A DNA stretch of 64,000 nt from Nocardia caishijiensis NBRC 108228 (GCF_001612825.1 NZ_BDBE01000034.1:186001-250000); one strand, 5' to 3'. Positions 8,555-17,837 are shown, counted from the stretch's first letter. Program-made: numbers and translations. The notes: generated by a model not told the origin, from the letters alone.

Positions 8555-8986
8555 CGCATCTCGCACGCACGAGGTGGGGCGGGCCGGTCGGCCCGCGACG
8601 ACCACATATCCGCCTGTGATACTCCCCGGGCCAGCGCCGATCGCGTCTGCGTCATCGGCGCGGCGCATCGGTGATACGGATTCGGTGCGCGCACATTTTC
8701 CTGGTCAACGCCGCCGGATGGCGCTGTGCGCCGGTGGTGTGACGCGCCCACGAAGTGTGCCGGGGCTACGAAACTAGCGTTGTCCACAGTGATTGTAGCG
8801 TGATATTCTGCGCAATCCGAATTTCGCGCCGTTCGGGCGTTGCGCGGAAATCGAAATCGCCGCCGGTGCAGGGGTGCATACGTGGTGCGTCACAGCGCAA
8901 TTCATCGTTTCCGGTTTTCGCGCGTGCCGCGGATGTAATAGAGGTCACTGTAACCGCTGGTACCGGGATGTGAGACATTTCTTGTC
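8555..8986. other. 432-bp divergent intergenic region
   Basis: The region lies between the helicase gene (minus) and the hydrolase gene (plus), so it must hold both promoters. On the helicase side a perfect 18-nt palindrome (GCGGGCCGGTCGGCCCGC without mismatch across its two 8-nt arms, 8579-8596) lies 25 nt upstream of the start and would form a hairpin in the leader RNA. The hydrolase-proximal 200 bp are clearly richer in A and T than the surroundings. I see no convincing ORF, repeat copy or RNA gene here. Confidence 0.5.
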
Positions 8987-10039
8987 GTGAGCATCACCGA
9001 CACCGTCACCACCGCCGCGCGCAATGCCTGGGCCCTGAGCTTCGGCGACGGCATCGAGGCGCCCGACCCCGCGCCCTCGACCGTGCTGTGGGACGAACCG
9101 CATCGCTTGCTGCGCCGCTACGACGCCGGAAACGTCTCGGCCACAACCGATTCCGCTGTGCTGTTGATTCCGCCGCTGGCGGCGCCCGCCACCTGCTACG
9201 ACCTGCGCGCGGACCAGAGCCTGGCCCGGCACCTGGTGTCCACCGGCCGCCCCACCTACCTCGTCGACTACGGCGAGATCGGCTTCGCCGACCGGCGGAT
9301 GGGTTTCGAGGACTGGGTGCTCGACATCCTGCCCGAGGCGATCCGCCGCGTCAGCGCCGATCGCGGCGGCGCGCCCGTCGACCTGATCGGCTGGTCCATC
9401 GGCGGCATCTTCGCCCTGCTCACCGCCGCGGCGAATGCCGAGCTGCCGATCCGCTCGGTCACCGGAGTCGGCCCGCCGCTGGACTACGACAAGATGCTCG
9501 GCATGCCGCAGGTGCGGGCGGTCGCCCGGCTTACCGGCGGCAAGGCGGTCACCGGGGTGGTGCGCGCCGTCGGCGGCATCCCCGCGCCGCTGACCAAGCT
9601 CGCCTACCGGGTCGCCGCCTTCGACCGGGAACTGGCGCGGCCGATGTTCATCGCCAGCAATATCGCCCGCACCGAGACACTGGCCAGGATGGAATCCATC
9701 GACCGGTTCCAGGCCGCCATGCCCGGCTACCCCGGCCGCTTCTACGGACAGCTCTGGGGCCGGTTCATCCTGGCCAACGACATCGGCAAGGGCCGGGTGC
9801 ACCTGAGCGAGCGCACCATCGACCTCGCCGACGTGCGAGTGCCGGTGCTGCTGTTCGGTGGCACCGCCGACGTGATCACGCCCAAGGCCGCCGTCGAACG
9901 CGGTCTGCGCACCCTCACCGGGTCGCCCTCGGTGACCTACGAGGTCGTGCCCGGCAGTCACCTCGGCATGCTCACCGGACCGCAGGCGCACGACACCACC
10001 TGGGTGCACCTGGACAAATTCCTGGCCGAACGCGACTGA
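8987..10039 (+). CDS. Alpha/beta hydrolase, PHA synthase/depolymerase-like
   Basis: A 350-residue alpha/beta-hydrolase with nucleophile elbow GWSIGG (Ser137), acidic residue in FGGTADVITP and catalytic histidine in VPGSHLGML. The overall look (LIPPLAAPATCYDL near 60-72, DYGEIGFADRRMGFEDWVLD) resembles PhaC-like and related acyl hydrolases. The lipase-box residue is Ser rather than the Cys of true polyhydroxyalkanoate synthases. An esterase or lipase role is therefore more likely than polymer synthesis. The GTG at 8987 is the likely start. The ferritin-like gene follows 28 nt after its stop, with its own promoter. Confidence 0.78.
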   Translation: MSITDTVTTAARNAWALSFGDGIEAPDPAPSTVLWDEPHRLLRRYDAGNVSATTDSAVLLIPPLAAPATCYDLRADQSLARHLVSTGRPTYLVDYGEIGFADRRMGFEDWVLDILPEAIRRVSADRGGAPVDLIGWSIGGIFALLTAAANAELPIRSVTGVGPPLDYDKMLGMPQVRAVARLTGGKAVTGVVRAVGGIPAPLTKLAYRVAAFDRELARPMFIASNIARTETLARMESIDRFQAAMPGYPGRFYGQLWGRFILANDIGKGRVHLSERTIDLADVRVPVLLFGGTADVITPKAAVERGLRTLTGSPSVTYEVVPGSHLGMLTGPQAHDTTWVHLDKFLAERD

Positions 10040-10053
10040 ACCCCGAGCGCGAC

Positions 10054-10059
10054 TACGAT
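10054..10059 (+). promoter_or_regulatory. Leaderless -10 element (TACGAT)
   Basis: TACGAT lies 8 nt upstream of the ATG at 10068. It supports that start over the TTG at 10059, which lies inside the element itself. Confidence 0.5.
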
Positions 10060-10067
10060 TGGCGGTC

Positions 10068-10757
10068 ATGGGAGCCCACACCTCTGCCGCGCCGGAAGCC
10101 TTCTCGACCACACCGCTGTCCGCCGATCACCCAGGGGTGACCGAACTGTTCGCGGTCCTCGCCTACGGCGAGCTGTCCGCGTTCTACCGACTCGCCGAGG
10201 AAGCCAAGCTCGCGCCGTCGCTGCGCGGGCGGGTGGCGGTGGCCAAGATGGCCGCCGCCGAGCTGGCGCACTTCGAGGCACTAGAGGCGGCGCTGGCCAC
10301 CCGCGGCGTCGACGCCGAACAGGCGATGGACCAGTACCAGGGCGCCCTCGACTCCTACCACGCCTCCACCGACCCCTCGACGTGGCTCGAGTCGATGGTG
10401 AAGTTCTACGTCGGTGACGGTCTGGCCGCCGACTTCTACACCGAGATCGCCGGTGCGCTCCCCGCCGAGGTCGCCGACGTGGTGCGCGACGTGCTGGCCG
10501 AGACCGGGCATTCGCAGTTCGTGGTCGAGGAGGTCCGCAACGCCGTGACCGCCAGCCGGTCCGAACGTGACCGGCTCACCCTCTGGGGCCGCAGACTGCT
10601 CGGTGAGGCCATCACCCAGGCGCAGTACGTGATGGCCCAGCGCGACGAGCTGGCCGAACTGGTGCTGGCCGCCACGGGCGACCTCAACGGCATCGTCTCG
10701 CTGTTCGACCGCATGCAGGAACGCCACGCCGCCCGCATGGCCCAACTAGGGCTGTAG
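10068..10757 (+). CDS. Ferritin-like fold protein (Rv3210c-like)
   Basis: A 229-residue all-helical protein with ferritin-like di-iron-type acidic/histidine patterns: ELSAFYRLAEEA, AAAELAHFEALEAAL, FYVGDGLAADFYTEIA and AETGHSQFVVEEV. The pattern resembles tRNA hydroxylase (MiaE-like) and related ferritin-fold proteins and matches the conserved mycobacterial hypothetical Rv3210c in length and position. An oxidoreductase or iron-binding role is inferred only from the fold. The start at 10068 is chosen from the -10 box 8 nt upstream. Repeat copy B begins 1 nt after the stop codon. Confidence 0.75.
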   Translation: MGAHTSAAPEAFSTTPLSADHPGVTELFAVLAYGELSAFYRLAEEAKLAPSLRGRVAVAKMAAAELAHFEALEAALATRGVDAEQAMDQYQGALDSYHASTDPSTWLESMVKFYVGDGLAADFYTEIAGALPAEVADVVRDVLAETGHSQFVVEEVRNAVTASRSERDRLTLWGRRLLGEAITQAQYVMAQRDELAELVLAATGDLNGIVSLFDRMQERHAARMAQLGL

Positions 10758-10758
10758 C

Positions 10759-10862
10759 CGCCTCTCCGGGTCTTTGGCCGGACTCGAGTGCGGGGCGACC
10801 TGGGAACGCGGCAAGCTTGGGGGACTGGCTGGGTTGGCTCGTACCGGCGAGTTACCCATGTG
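10759..10862 (+). repeat. Dispersed intergenic repeat, copy B
   Basis: A well-preserved copy with head CCGCCTCTCCGGGTCTTTGG, middle GAACGCGGCAAGCTTGGGGG and tail CGAGTTACCCATGT. It starts immediately after the stop codon of the ferritin-like gene. Confidence 0.8.
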
Positions 10863-10873
10863 CTTGCCTTTCT

Positions 10874-10960
10874 CACCGGGACTCAGGCTGGATTCAGGTG
10901 CGGGGAGGTCTGGGTCGGTGGGCGGGGCAGTGGTGGTCGTAGCCCGTGCTGGTGACCCGG
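10874..10960 (+). repeat. Degenerate second copy next to B
   Basis: A stretch containing GGATTCAGGTGCGGGGAGGTC and GTAGCCCGTGCTGGTGA partly matches the family head and tail. The middle has diverged and the first block is incomplete. Called with reserve. Confidence 0.4.
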
Positions 10961-10976
10961 GTTCTCGCGTGATCTG

Positions 10977-11834
10977 TCAGCCGTTGGCTGCCTGCTGGTG
11001 CACCAGGCGCAATTCCGGTGCGCGGGCGGCGGTTTCGCGGGGGAGCCAGATGACGATCTGCTGGTCGTTGTCGGCCGAGAGGGTTTGCACGGTGAAAGTG
11101 AGTGTGCCTCGGTTCGGGTGTTCGAGGCCGAGGAGGGTCGGCAGGTTCTCGGCGAGTCGGTGCGGTTGCCAGCGGCGGGCGAATTCCGGTTCCGCGCTGA
11201 GGAATTCGATGGTCGAGGTGATGCTCTCGTCCTCGGGGCGGCGCAGTCTGGTGCGGGCCAGCTGATCGGCGAGCAGGTCGGCGTATTGCGGCCAGTCGGT
11301 GACGGTGGTGCGCGCCAGCGGGTGCCGGAACGCCCACACCGCCAGGTTCACCTGCTCGGGGTCGTCGAGCAGGCCGAGCGGGGCGACGAGGTCTTCCCAC
11401 GAGTCGTTCCAGGCGAGCACATTCGCGCGCGGACCGAGGACGAACGCCGGGGTCGGGGTGAGGGCGTCGAGCACGGCGGTGAGCGCGGGCGTCACCTGAT
11501 CGAGCTCCGGGTCGAAAGCCGTACTCGGGCACCGGGCTTCCTTGCTGGTGGTCAGTGCCAGCCAGCCGAAGTGCGCACGTTCGGTGTCGTTGAAGCGCAA
11601 CGCGGTGGCCAGGGCGTCGACCACCGCCGGAGAGGGGTTGGTGTCGCGGCCCTGTTCCAGACGCGCCAGGTAGTCCGCGCTCACTCCGGCCAGCACCGCG
11701 ACCTCCTCGCGGCGCAGGCCCGGTGTGCGGCGGCGCCCACCACCGGGCAGGCCCACGTCCTCGGGCCGCAGTTCCGCGCGGCGGGCGATGAGCAGTTCGG
11801 CGAAGGTCGAGCGGGCTGGTGGCTGGTCGGGCAT
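10977..11834 (-). CDS. XRE-type regulator with MmyB-like ligand-binding domain
   Basis: A 285-residue protein. The N-terminal helix-turn-helix (VAVLAGVSADYLARLEQGR, about residues 46-64) is preceded by the characteristic RRRTPGLRREE segment. The rest matches the MmyB-type PAS-like ligand-binding domain (FVLGPRANVLAWNDSWEDLV; LLGLEHPNRGTLTF). Such regulators usually control an adjacent enzyme gene and may bind fatty-acid-like ligands (family knowledge). It is divergent from the YceI-family gene, its probable target. Its terminal part is about 15 nt from the degenerate repeat next to copy B. Confidence 0.87.
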   Translation of the reverse strand: MPDQPPARSTFAELLIARRAELRPEDVGLPGGGRRRTPGLRREEVAVLAGVSADYLARLEQGRDTNPSPAVVDALATALRFNDTERAHFGWLALTTSKEARCPSTAFDPELDQVTPALTAVLDALTPTPAFVLGPRANVLAWNDSWEDLVAPLGLLDDPEQVNLAVWAFRHPLARTTVTDWPQYADLLADQLARTRLRRPEDESITSTIEFLSAEPEFARRWQPHRLAENLPTLLGLEHPNRGTLTFTVQTLSADNDQQIVIWLPRETAARAPELRLVHQQAANG

Positions 11835-11934
11835 GACACCATCCTTCCTGGTCCCGGCCTCGCCAGCCTGGCCCTGCCAGGTCCAGGATAACGGCGGTCT
11901 GGTTAACGGACCACGGTCCGGTCAGGCTGGGGGC
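11835..11934. promoter_or_regulatory. Divergent promoter region with repeated TAACGG motif
   Basis: This 100-bp gap lies between the XRE regulator and the YceI gene. Two TAACGG words 17 nt apart (11889 and 11906 region) and the small palindrome GGACCACGGTCC lie close to the YceI start. They are plausible operator elements for the regulator. No dyad strong enough to settle the site is visible. Confidence 0.35.
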
Positions 11935-12468
11935 ATGACTTCTTCGACACAGACACAGCAGCTGAAGGCCGGATCCTGGGCGCTGGACCGCAGCCATTCG
12001 TCGGTCTCGTTCACCATTCGCCACCTCGGCATCGCCAAGGTGCGCGGCGGCTTCACCCGTTTCGAGACCGAGTTCGTTGTCGACGAATCCGGTGCCGCCA
12101 TCATCGGCGCCACCATCGACCTCGACTCCTTCGACACCGGCAACGCCGACCGCGACGCCCACGTGCGCAATGCCGACTTCCTCGACGTCGCCAACCGTCC
12201 CACCCTCACCTTCCGCGCCACCGAGCCGGTCCGCGTCGCGGAGACCTTCACCGTCACCGGTGAGGCCACCCTCGGCACCGTCACCAAGCCGGTCACCCTC
12301 GAGGTGGAATGGGGCGGCGTCGGCGACTTCCCCGACGGTTCGCGCCACGCGGGCTTCTCCGCGACCGGTGCCATCAAGCGCACCGATTTCGGTGTCGGCG
12401 GGCCCATGCCGGGCATGCTGTCGGACACGGTGAAGATCGAACTCGACATCGAACTCGTCGAACCCTGA
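11935..12468 (+). CDS. YceI family lipid-binding protein
   Basis: A 177-residue YceI-like lipocalin-fold protein. Family landmarks are WALDRSHSSVSFTIRHLGIAKVRG at the N-terminus, VDLDSFDTGNADRDAHVRNADFLD in the middle (one base change apart from the standard wording IDLDSF), and FSATGAIKRTDFGVG near the C-terminus. Members bind polyisoprenoid or other amphiphilic molecules. No signal peptide is present, so it is probably cytoplasmic, unlike E. coli YceI. The ATG at 11935 follows a GGGGGC ribosome-site-like stretch. It is divergent from the XRE regulator. Confidence 0.88.
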   Translation: MTSSTQTQQLKAGSWALDRSHSSVSFTIRHLGIAKVRGGFTRFETEFVVDESGAAIIGATIDLDSFDTGNADRDAHVRNADFLDVANRPTLTFRATEPVRVAETFTVTGEATLGTVTKPVTLEVEWGGVGDFPDGSRHAGFSATGAIKRTDFGVGGPMPGMLSDTVKIELDIELVEP

Positions 12469-12566
12469 CCGTTCGCTCACAGCGCAGGCAGGTGTGTCAC
12501 CGGGGCCGAGCGGCTGCATTAACCTGGGAGACGACAACACAGGACTCTTACGTTCGGAGGTTGGCC

Positions 12567-12794
12567 GTGGAGGTCAAGATCGGTATTTCGGATAGCCCTC
12601 GGGAGCTCGTCATCAACAGCTCGCAGAGCCCTGACGAGATCGAGGCGCTGGTGACCGATGCCCTCAGCGGCTCCGGTGGCGTCGTCAAGCTCACCGACGA
12701 CAAGAACCGGATGTTCCTGATCCAGGCCGCGAAGGTCGCCTATGTGGAGATCGGCTCCCCGGCCGTCGGCCGCGTCGGCTTCGCCACGGTGTAA
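12567..12794 (+). CDS. DUF3107 small conserved protein (TB9.4-like)
   Basis: A 75-residue protein matching the actinobacterial DUF3107 family (M. tuberculosis Rv3208A/TB9.4). It starts VEVKIGISDSPREL and ends GSPAVGRVGFATV, with DKNRMFLIQAAKVAYVEIG as the conserved core. The function is unknown; the conserved position beside the TetR gene suggests a housekeeping role. The GTG at 12567 follows a CGGAGG ribosome site. A strong terminator stands just after the stop. Confidence 0.9.
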   Translation: MEVKIGISDSPRELVINSSQSPDEIEALVTDALSGSGGVVKLTDDKNRMFLIQAAKVAYVEIGSPAVGRVGFATV

Positions 12795-12806
12795 CCCGCG
12801 AAACAC

Positions 12807-12836
12807 AAAGGCCCGCCTTCACGAAGGCGGGCCTTT
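12807..12836 (+). terminator. Terminator of the DUF3107 gene
   Basis: A perfect 13-bp stem (12807-12819 with 12824-12836) and a CACG loop stand 13 nt after the stop. It ends in CCTTT on the plus strand and has AAAGG at its base, so it works in either direction. Confidence 0.85.
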
Positions 12837-12870
12837 CCGCGTCACGCAAGTGACAACTGATCTCGCAAGT

Positions 12871-13642
<772 letters not shown>

Positions 13643-13816
13643 CTACACCAGGCCAGGCGAATGTTCGGCCGATGTCCCACGAACGATACTCGCACAGTGT
13701 TCCCCCGGAGTATCGCCTACGGAAATGTAGTACCAGGCGGGACGGTTCGCCGGGCCGTAACCGGCGGATCTTCTCCGGCCACCGCGTCATCGATTTGGCC
13801 ACTGTGAGAATCTGGT

Positions 13817-14908
13817 GTGGTGACCGACCGCCCGGAACGACCATCCGGCGGCGGGCGCGATGTCGCTCGCCCCACGCAAACCACCGAGTCCGGTGCAGTG
13901 ACTTCGGAGTCAGAAGGGCGGGACCTGCAGGTCTACGACCCCCTCGGGCTGTATCAACCGGCCGACCGATCGCGCCAGCCCCTGCGCGCGCGCTGGGATC
14001 CCACCGAGGCGGACACCGGCAGGCCACGCAGCCCGCAGCGTGACGCCAAGAAGCAGAGCGCCATGGGTCGCTTCGTCTCCATCTACGGCTGGCGCGCCTA
14101 CGCGCTGCCGGTGTTGCTGGCGGTGACGGTCTTCGTGATCGTCGACGCCCTGCGCACCGGGCCGAGGCCCGTACCGGTCGATCCAGGGTTCGGTGCGTTG
14201 AGTCCCGGCGTCGCGCAGTCCGGCATCATCGGCGCACCGCCCGGCGACGGGAAGTTCCCCGCCGATCTGCCGCTCGGCGCGCTGCCCGAGGGCGGCGTGT
14301 TCGTCGAGCGCGGCGCGGGCACCTGGCATGTGGTGCCGGGCGCGGGCCCGCAGGTCGGGGCCGGCACCGAACGCGTGTTCCGCTACACCGTCGAGGTGGA
14401 GGACGGCATCGACACCTCGGCCTATGGTGGCGACGTGGCCGTGGCCAAGATGGTGGAGACCACCCTGGCCAACCCCAAGAGCTGGACCAAGGACCCCAAG
14501 TTCGGTTTCCAGCGCATCGACGTCGGCGAACCCGACTTCCGGCTCTCGCTCACCTCCCGCGAAAGCACCCGCGCCGCATGTGGGTTCGAGATCCCCATCG
14601 ACTCGTCGTGCTACAACGCGGGCATCGACCGGGTGGTGCTGTCGGAGGCGCGCTGGGTGCGCGGCGCGCTCGCCTTCGACGGCGACATCGGTTCCTACCG
14701 GCAGTACCTCGTCAACCACGAGGTCGGCCACGCCATCGGCTACCACGGCCACCAGCCGTGCGAGACCGAGGGCGGCCTGGCGCCGATCATGATGCAGCAG
14801 ACGTTCGGCACCAAGAACAACGACATCGCCCAGCTCGACCCGCACGGTGTGGTCCCGCCCGACGGCAAGACCTGCCGCTTCAACCCCTGGCCGTACCCGC
14901 GCGGCTGA
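13817..14908 (+). CDS. DUF3152 membrane-anchored putative zinc metalloprotease
   Basis: A 363-residue protein homologous to Rv3207c. A disordered N-terminus of about 90 residues precedes one membrane helix (about residues 95-112, LPVLLAVTVFVIVDAL). The remainder is extracytoplasmic and contains the zinc-binding motif HEVGHAIGYHGH (from residue 301), matching metzincin-like HExxHxxGxxH. A protease role at the cell surface is inferred from the motif. Two adjacent GTG codons (13817, 13820) can start it; GAGAAT stands just upstream as a possible -10. Confidence 0.85.
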   Translation: MVTDRPERPSGGGRDVARPTQTTESGAVTSESEGRDLQVYDPLGLYQPADRSRQPLRARWDPTEADTGRPRSPQRDAKKQSAMGRFVSIYGWRAYALPVLLAVTVFVIVDALRTGPRPVPVDPGFGALSPGVAQSGIIGAPPGDGKFPADLPLGALPEGGVFVERGAGTWHVVPGAGPQVGAGTERVFRYTVEVEDGIDTSAYGGDVAVAKMVETTLANPKSWTKDPKFGFQRIDVGEPDFRLSLTSRESTRAACGFEIPIDSSCYNAGIDRVVLSEARWVRGALAFDGDIGSYRQYLVNHEVGHAIGYHGHQPCETEGGLAPIMMQQTFGTKNNDIAQLDPHGVVPPDGKTCRFNPWPYPRG

Positions 14909-14981
14909 CAGCTGCGCCGGTGCGAGAGCATGGGCGGGAAGAACAGTGCGGCGGGCAGTGTTGTAGGTACACACGGCCACC

Positions 14982-15071
14982 GGTTTGCGGCCGCCTTGAT
15001 CTGGACCGACCAGAGGGTGCGACGAAGGACTGCCCGCCGGGAGGGAAGATCAAGGGAACAGGCCGCAAACC
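14982..15071 (+). ncRNA. Structured leader RNA upstream of moeZ (candidate cis-regulator)
   Basis: Two perfect stems are nested here. The outer is 11 bp (14982-14992 with 15061-15071) and the inner is 9 bp (14994-15002 with 15047-15055). They are separated by a 1-nt/5-nt asymmetric internal loop and capped by a 44-nt region containing further GC-rich pairing. The structure ends 36 nt before the moeZ start and 26 nt before its AGGAG ribosome site. I do not recognise it as a known riboswitch class. A simple terminator is unlikely because of the long apical region and internal loop. Confidence 0.5.
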
Positions 15072-15107
15072 CGCGGCGCCAGCCGCCAAGAACACAGGAG
15101 TTCCAAC

Positions 15108-16289
15108 GTGTCTTTCAACGGGTCCCTACCGCCGCTCGTCGAGCCCGCGGCGGAACTGACCAAGGACGAGGTCGCGCGGTACAGCCGCCACCTGATCATC
15201 CCCGATCTCGGTGTCGACGGTCAGAAACGGTTGAAGAACGCCAAGGTGCTCGTGATCGGCGCGGGCGGTCTCGGTTCGCCCGCCCTGCTGTATCTGGCCG
15301 CCGCGGGCGTCGGCACGCTCGGGATCGTCGAGTTCGACGAGGTCGACATGTCGAACCTGCAGCGCCAGGTCATCCACGGCGAGTCCGATATCGGCCGGTC
15401 CAAGGCCGACAGCGCCCGCGATTCGATCCTCGAGATCAATTCGGGAATCGACGTGCGGCTGCACAAGATCCGCCTCGAACCCGACAACGCCGTCGAGCTG
15501 TTCGGCGAGTACGACCTGATCGTCGACGGCACCGACAACTTCGCCACCCGCTACCTGGTCAACGACGCCGCCGTGCTGGCGGGCAAGCCCTACGTGTGGG
15601 GCTCGATCTACCGCTTCGAGGGCCAGGTGTCGGTGTTCTGGGAGGACGCACCCGACGGGCGTGGCATCAACTACCGCGACCTGTACCCGGAGGCCCCGCC
15701 GCCGGGCATGGTCCCGTCCTGCGCCGAGGGCGGCGTGCTCGGGGTGCTGTGCGCGTCGATCGGTTCGGTGATGGTGACCGAGGCGATCAAGCTCATCACC
15801 GGCATCGGTGAGACGCTGCTCGGCCGTCTGATGGTCTACGACGCACTGGACATGAACTACCGCACCATCAAGCTGCGCCGCGATCCGGAACGTGCGCCGA
15901 TCACCGAACTGATCGACTACGAGGCGTTCTGCGGTGTGGTGTCGGAGGAGGGCCAGGCCGCCGCCGCCGGGTCGACCGTCACCGCCGCCGAGCTGAAGGA
16001 CCTGCTCGACGCCGACAAGGTCGAACTCATCGACGTGCGCGAGCCGGTGGAGTGGGACATCGTGCACATCGACGGTGCGACGTTGATCCCCAAGGACCGC
16101 ATCCTCTCCGGTGAGGCGCTCTCGGAACTGCCGCAGAACAAGCCGATCGTGCTGCACTGCAAGACCGGGATCCGCTCGGCCGAGGCGCTGGCGGCGCTCA
16201 AGCGCGCCGGTTTCGCCGACGCCACGCACCTGCAGGGTGGCGTGGTTGCCTGGGCCAAGCAGGTCGATCCGTCGCTGCCCGTGTACTGA
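15108..16289 (+). CDS. moeZ: Adenylyltransferase/sulfurtransferase MoeZ
   Basis: A 393-residue fusion of an E1-like ThiF/MoeB domain and a C-terminal rhodanese domain. The nucleotide-binding loop is GAGGLGSP (51-58). The rhodanese active-site loop is LHCKTGIRS with the persulfide-carrying cysteine at about 351. The paired CxxC zinc motifs of E. coli MoeB are not seen. In M. tuberculosis, MoeZ adenylates and sulfurates small ubiquitin-like carriers for molybdopterin and the CysO cysteine pathway (established knowledge). The GTG at 15108 follows AGGAG; the preceding 200 nt hold the structured leader. Molybdopterin links it functionally to narG in this window. Confidence 0.94.
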   Translation: MSFNGSLPPLVEPAAELTKDEVARYSRHLIIPDLGVDGQKRLKNAKVLVIGAGGLGSPALLYLAAAGVGTLGIVEFDEVDMSNLQRQVIHGESDIGRSKADSARDSILEINSGIDVRLHKIRLEPDNAVELFGEYDLIVDGTDNFATRYLVNDAAVLAGKPYVWGSIYRFEGQVSVFWEDAPDGRGINYRDLYPEAPPPGMVPSCAEGGVLGVLCASIGSVMVTEAIKLITGIGETLLGRLMVYDALDMNYRTIKLRRDPERAPITELIDYEAFCGVVSEEGQAAAAGSTVTAAELKDLLDADKVELIDVREPVEWDIVHIDGATLIPKDRILSGEALSELPQNKPIVLHCKTGIRSAEALAALKRAGFADATHLQGGVVAWAKQVDPSLPVY

Positions 16290-16366
16290 TCCGCCGTTGA
16301 TTGCGGGGAGGTCGCAATGGGGTCGCGTGCCAGCGTGCCTTCGGGCTGTTGACGCGTCCTCAGGGT

Positions 16367-16372
16367 TACGGT
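16367..16372 (+). promoter_or_regulatory. Leaderless -10 element (TACGGT)
   Basis: TACGGT lies 6 nt before the GTG at 16379. It argues for that start over an in-frame codon at 16301, which would add unrelated residues. Confidence 0.55.
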
Positions 16373-16378
16373 ACGGCC

Positions 16379-17239
16379 GTGACGTCAGTGACTTCAGTCG
16401 AACCACCCGAGCATGTGCGGGCCACATTCGGTCTTCGAGAAGTGACGCCGGTCTCCCTCGGTGACTGGGACGGTGGCTGGCGGCTCGGCGATGTGGTGCT
16501 GAGCCCGGTGGCCGATCACGCCCGCGCGGCGTGGTCGGCCAAGGTGCGCGAAACCCTCGCCGTCGACGGTGTGCGCGTCGCGCGTCCGGTGCGTGCCACC
16601 GACGGCCGCTACGTGGTGTCGGGCTGGCGTGCCGACACCTTCATCGACGGCGCCCCCGAACCCCGCCACGACGAGGTGGTGTCGGTGTCGCTGCGATTAC
16701 ACAAGGCGACAGCACAATTGGAGCGCCCGCGTTTCCTGGTGCAGCCACCCGTCGCGCCGTGGGTGGATGTGGACGTGTTCGTCGCCGCCGACCGGGCCGC
16801 CTGGGAATCGGTGCCGCTGCGCACCCTGCGCGCGGGCGGCGTCCCCCTCACCGCGACCCCCGACGGCCAGCGCAGCCTCGAATTGATCGGCCAGCTGGCC
16901 ACCTTGCGCAAACCGGTCCGCAGCCCCGACCAACTCGTGCACGGCGACCTGTTCGGCACGGTCCTGTTCTCCGGCACCCACGCCCCCGGCCTCACCGACA
17001 TCACCCCGTACTGGCGCCCCGCCGCCTGGGCGGCAGGCGTGGTCGTGGTGGACGCGCTGGCCTGGGGTGGCGGTGACGACGGCCTCCTGGAACGCTGGTC
17101 CACGCTGCCCGAATGGCCGCAAATGTTGTTGCGCGCCTTGATCTTCCGCCTCGCCGTGCATGCCTTGCACCCCCGCTCCACCCCCGAGGCCTTCCCGGGC
17201 CTCGCGCGCACCGCGGACATGGTCCGTCTGGTGCTCTGA
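16379..17239 (+). CDS. TIGR02569 family protein (Rv3205c-like)
   Basis: A 286-residue protein of an actinobacterial family with distant resemblance to aminoglycoside phosphotransferase/maltokinase-like enzymes. The catalytic-loop-like motif LVHGDLFGTVLF is present, followed by DITPYWRPAAWAAGVVVVDAL in place of the usual DxD metal loop. A kinase activity is not established. The length agrees with M. tuberculosis Rv3205c and the gene follows moeZ as it does there, closing the block conserved with mycobacteria. The start is decided by the -10 element 6 nt upstream. Confidence 0.8.
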   Translation: MTSVTSVEPPEHVRATFGLREVTPVSLGDWDGGWRLGDVVLSPVADHARAAWSAKVRETLAVDGVRVARPVRATDGRYVVSGWRADTFIDGAPEPRHDEVVSVSLRLHKATAQLERPRFLVQPPVAPWVDVDVFVAADRAAWESVPLRTLRAGGVPLTATPDGQRSLELIGQLATLRKPVRSPDQLVHGDLFGTVLFSGTHAPGLTDITPYWRPAAWAAGVVVVDALAWGGGDDGLLERWSTLPEWPQMLLRALIFRLAVHALHPRSTPEAFPGLARTADMVRLVL

Positions 17240-17339
17240 GGCGGCTGAGTACACTTCCCCTCGTTTCGATGTGAGCGAGCGGGGCCGGGCGTCTAGGCTT
17301 GATATCAGGGTGTTCTTGTGCGCGAACGCAAGGGAGCAG

Positions 17340-17837
17340 ATGACCACCATCGAGGAGACAGTTCGCTATCGGGAGCCGACACCGAGCGACCTGCCCGACA
17401 TTCAGCTCATCGACGGGGCCGCCTTTCCGGCCGACCGTTACCCCTTCTTCGTCCTACGGCAGCTGCTGCAGGCCGACAGTTCCCGCAGCGTCGTCGCCGT
17501 CGAGCCCGGCAATGACGACGAAGTGGTCGGTTACGCGCTGACCATCATGGGCGAGGGGTCGCGGGCCTGGCTGCTGAGTCTCGCGGTCTCACCCGATCGC
17601 CGCGGGTGCGGTTACGGGCGGGGGCTGCTGGCGCGCACCATCGCCCTGTGTCAGGAAAAAGGCGACGCGGACGAGATCTGGTTGACCGTCGACCCGAAGA
17701 ACGTCACCGCCTACAGCCTGTTCGAGGACGTCGGGTTCGTGCTGCGCGTGCACGACGAAACGTATTTCGGCGAGGGCCAGCCACGCGATGTGCTGGTCTA
17801 CAAGCTGCGTAGGATCTCTGCTGCCGACCACAGGTGA
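17340..17837 (+). CDS. GNAT family N-acetyltransferase
   Basis: A 165-residue single GNAT domain. The acetyl-CoA-binding motif is LAVSPDRRGCGYGRGLLAR, followed by the beta-bulge region EIWLTVDPKNVTAYSLFEDVGF typical of RimI-like acetyltransferases. The C-terminus ends in DETYFGEGQPRDVLVYKL. The substrate is unknown. The ATG at 17340 follows an AGGGAG ribosome site; reading further upstream would run into the 3' end of the preceding gene in another frame. It has no close operon partner. Confidence 0.85.
   Translation: MTTIEETVRYREPTPSDLPDIQLIDGAAFPADRYPFFVLRQLLQADSSRSVVAVEPGNDDEVVGYALTIMGEGSRAWLLSLAVSPDRRGCGYGRGLLARTIALCQEKGDADEIWLTVDPKNVTAYSLFEDVGFVLRVHDETYFGEGQPRDVLVYKLRRISAADHR

Noticed and set aside
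8987-10039. Polyhydroxyalkanoate synthase call for the alpha/beta hydrolase
   Set aside because: The nucleophile position is Ser in GWSIGG, not the Cys required in PHA synthases.
14982-15071. SAM-IV, cobalamin or TPP riboswitch before moeZ
   Set aside because: The conserved core words of these classes as I know them are not present; kept only as an unassigned structured leader.
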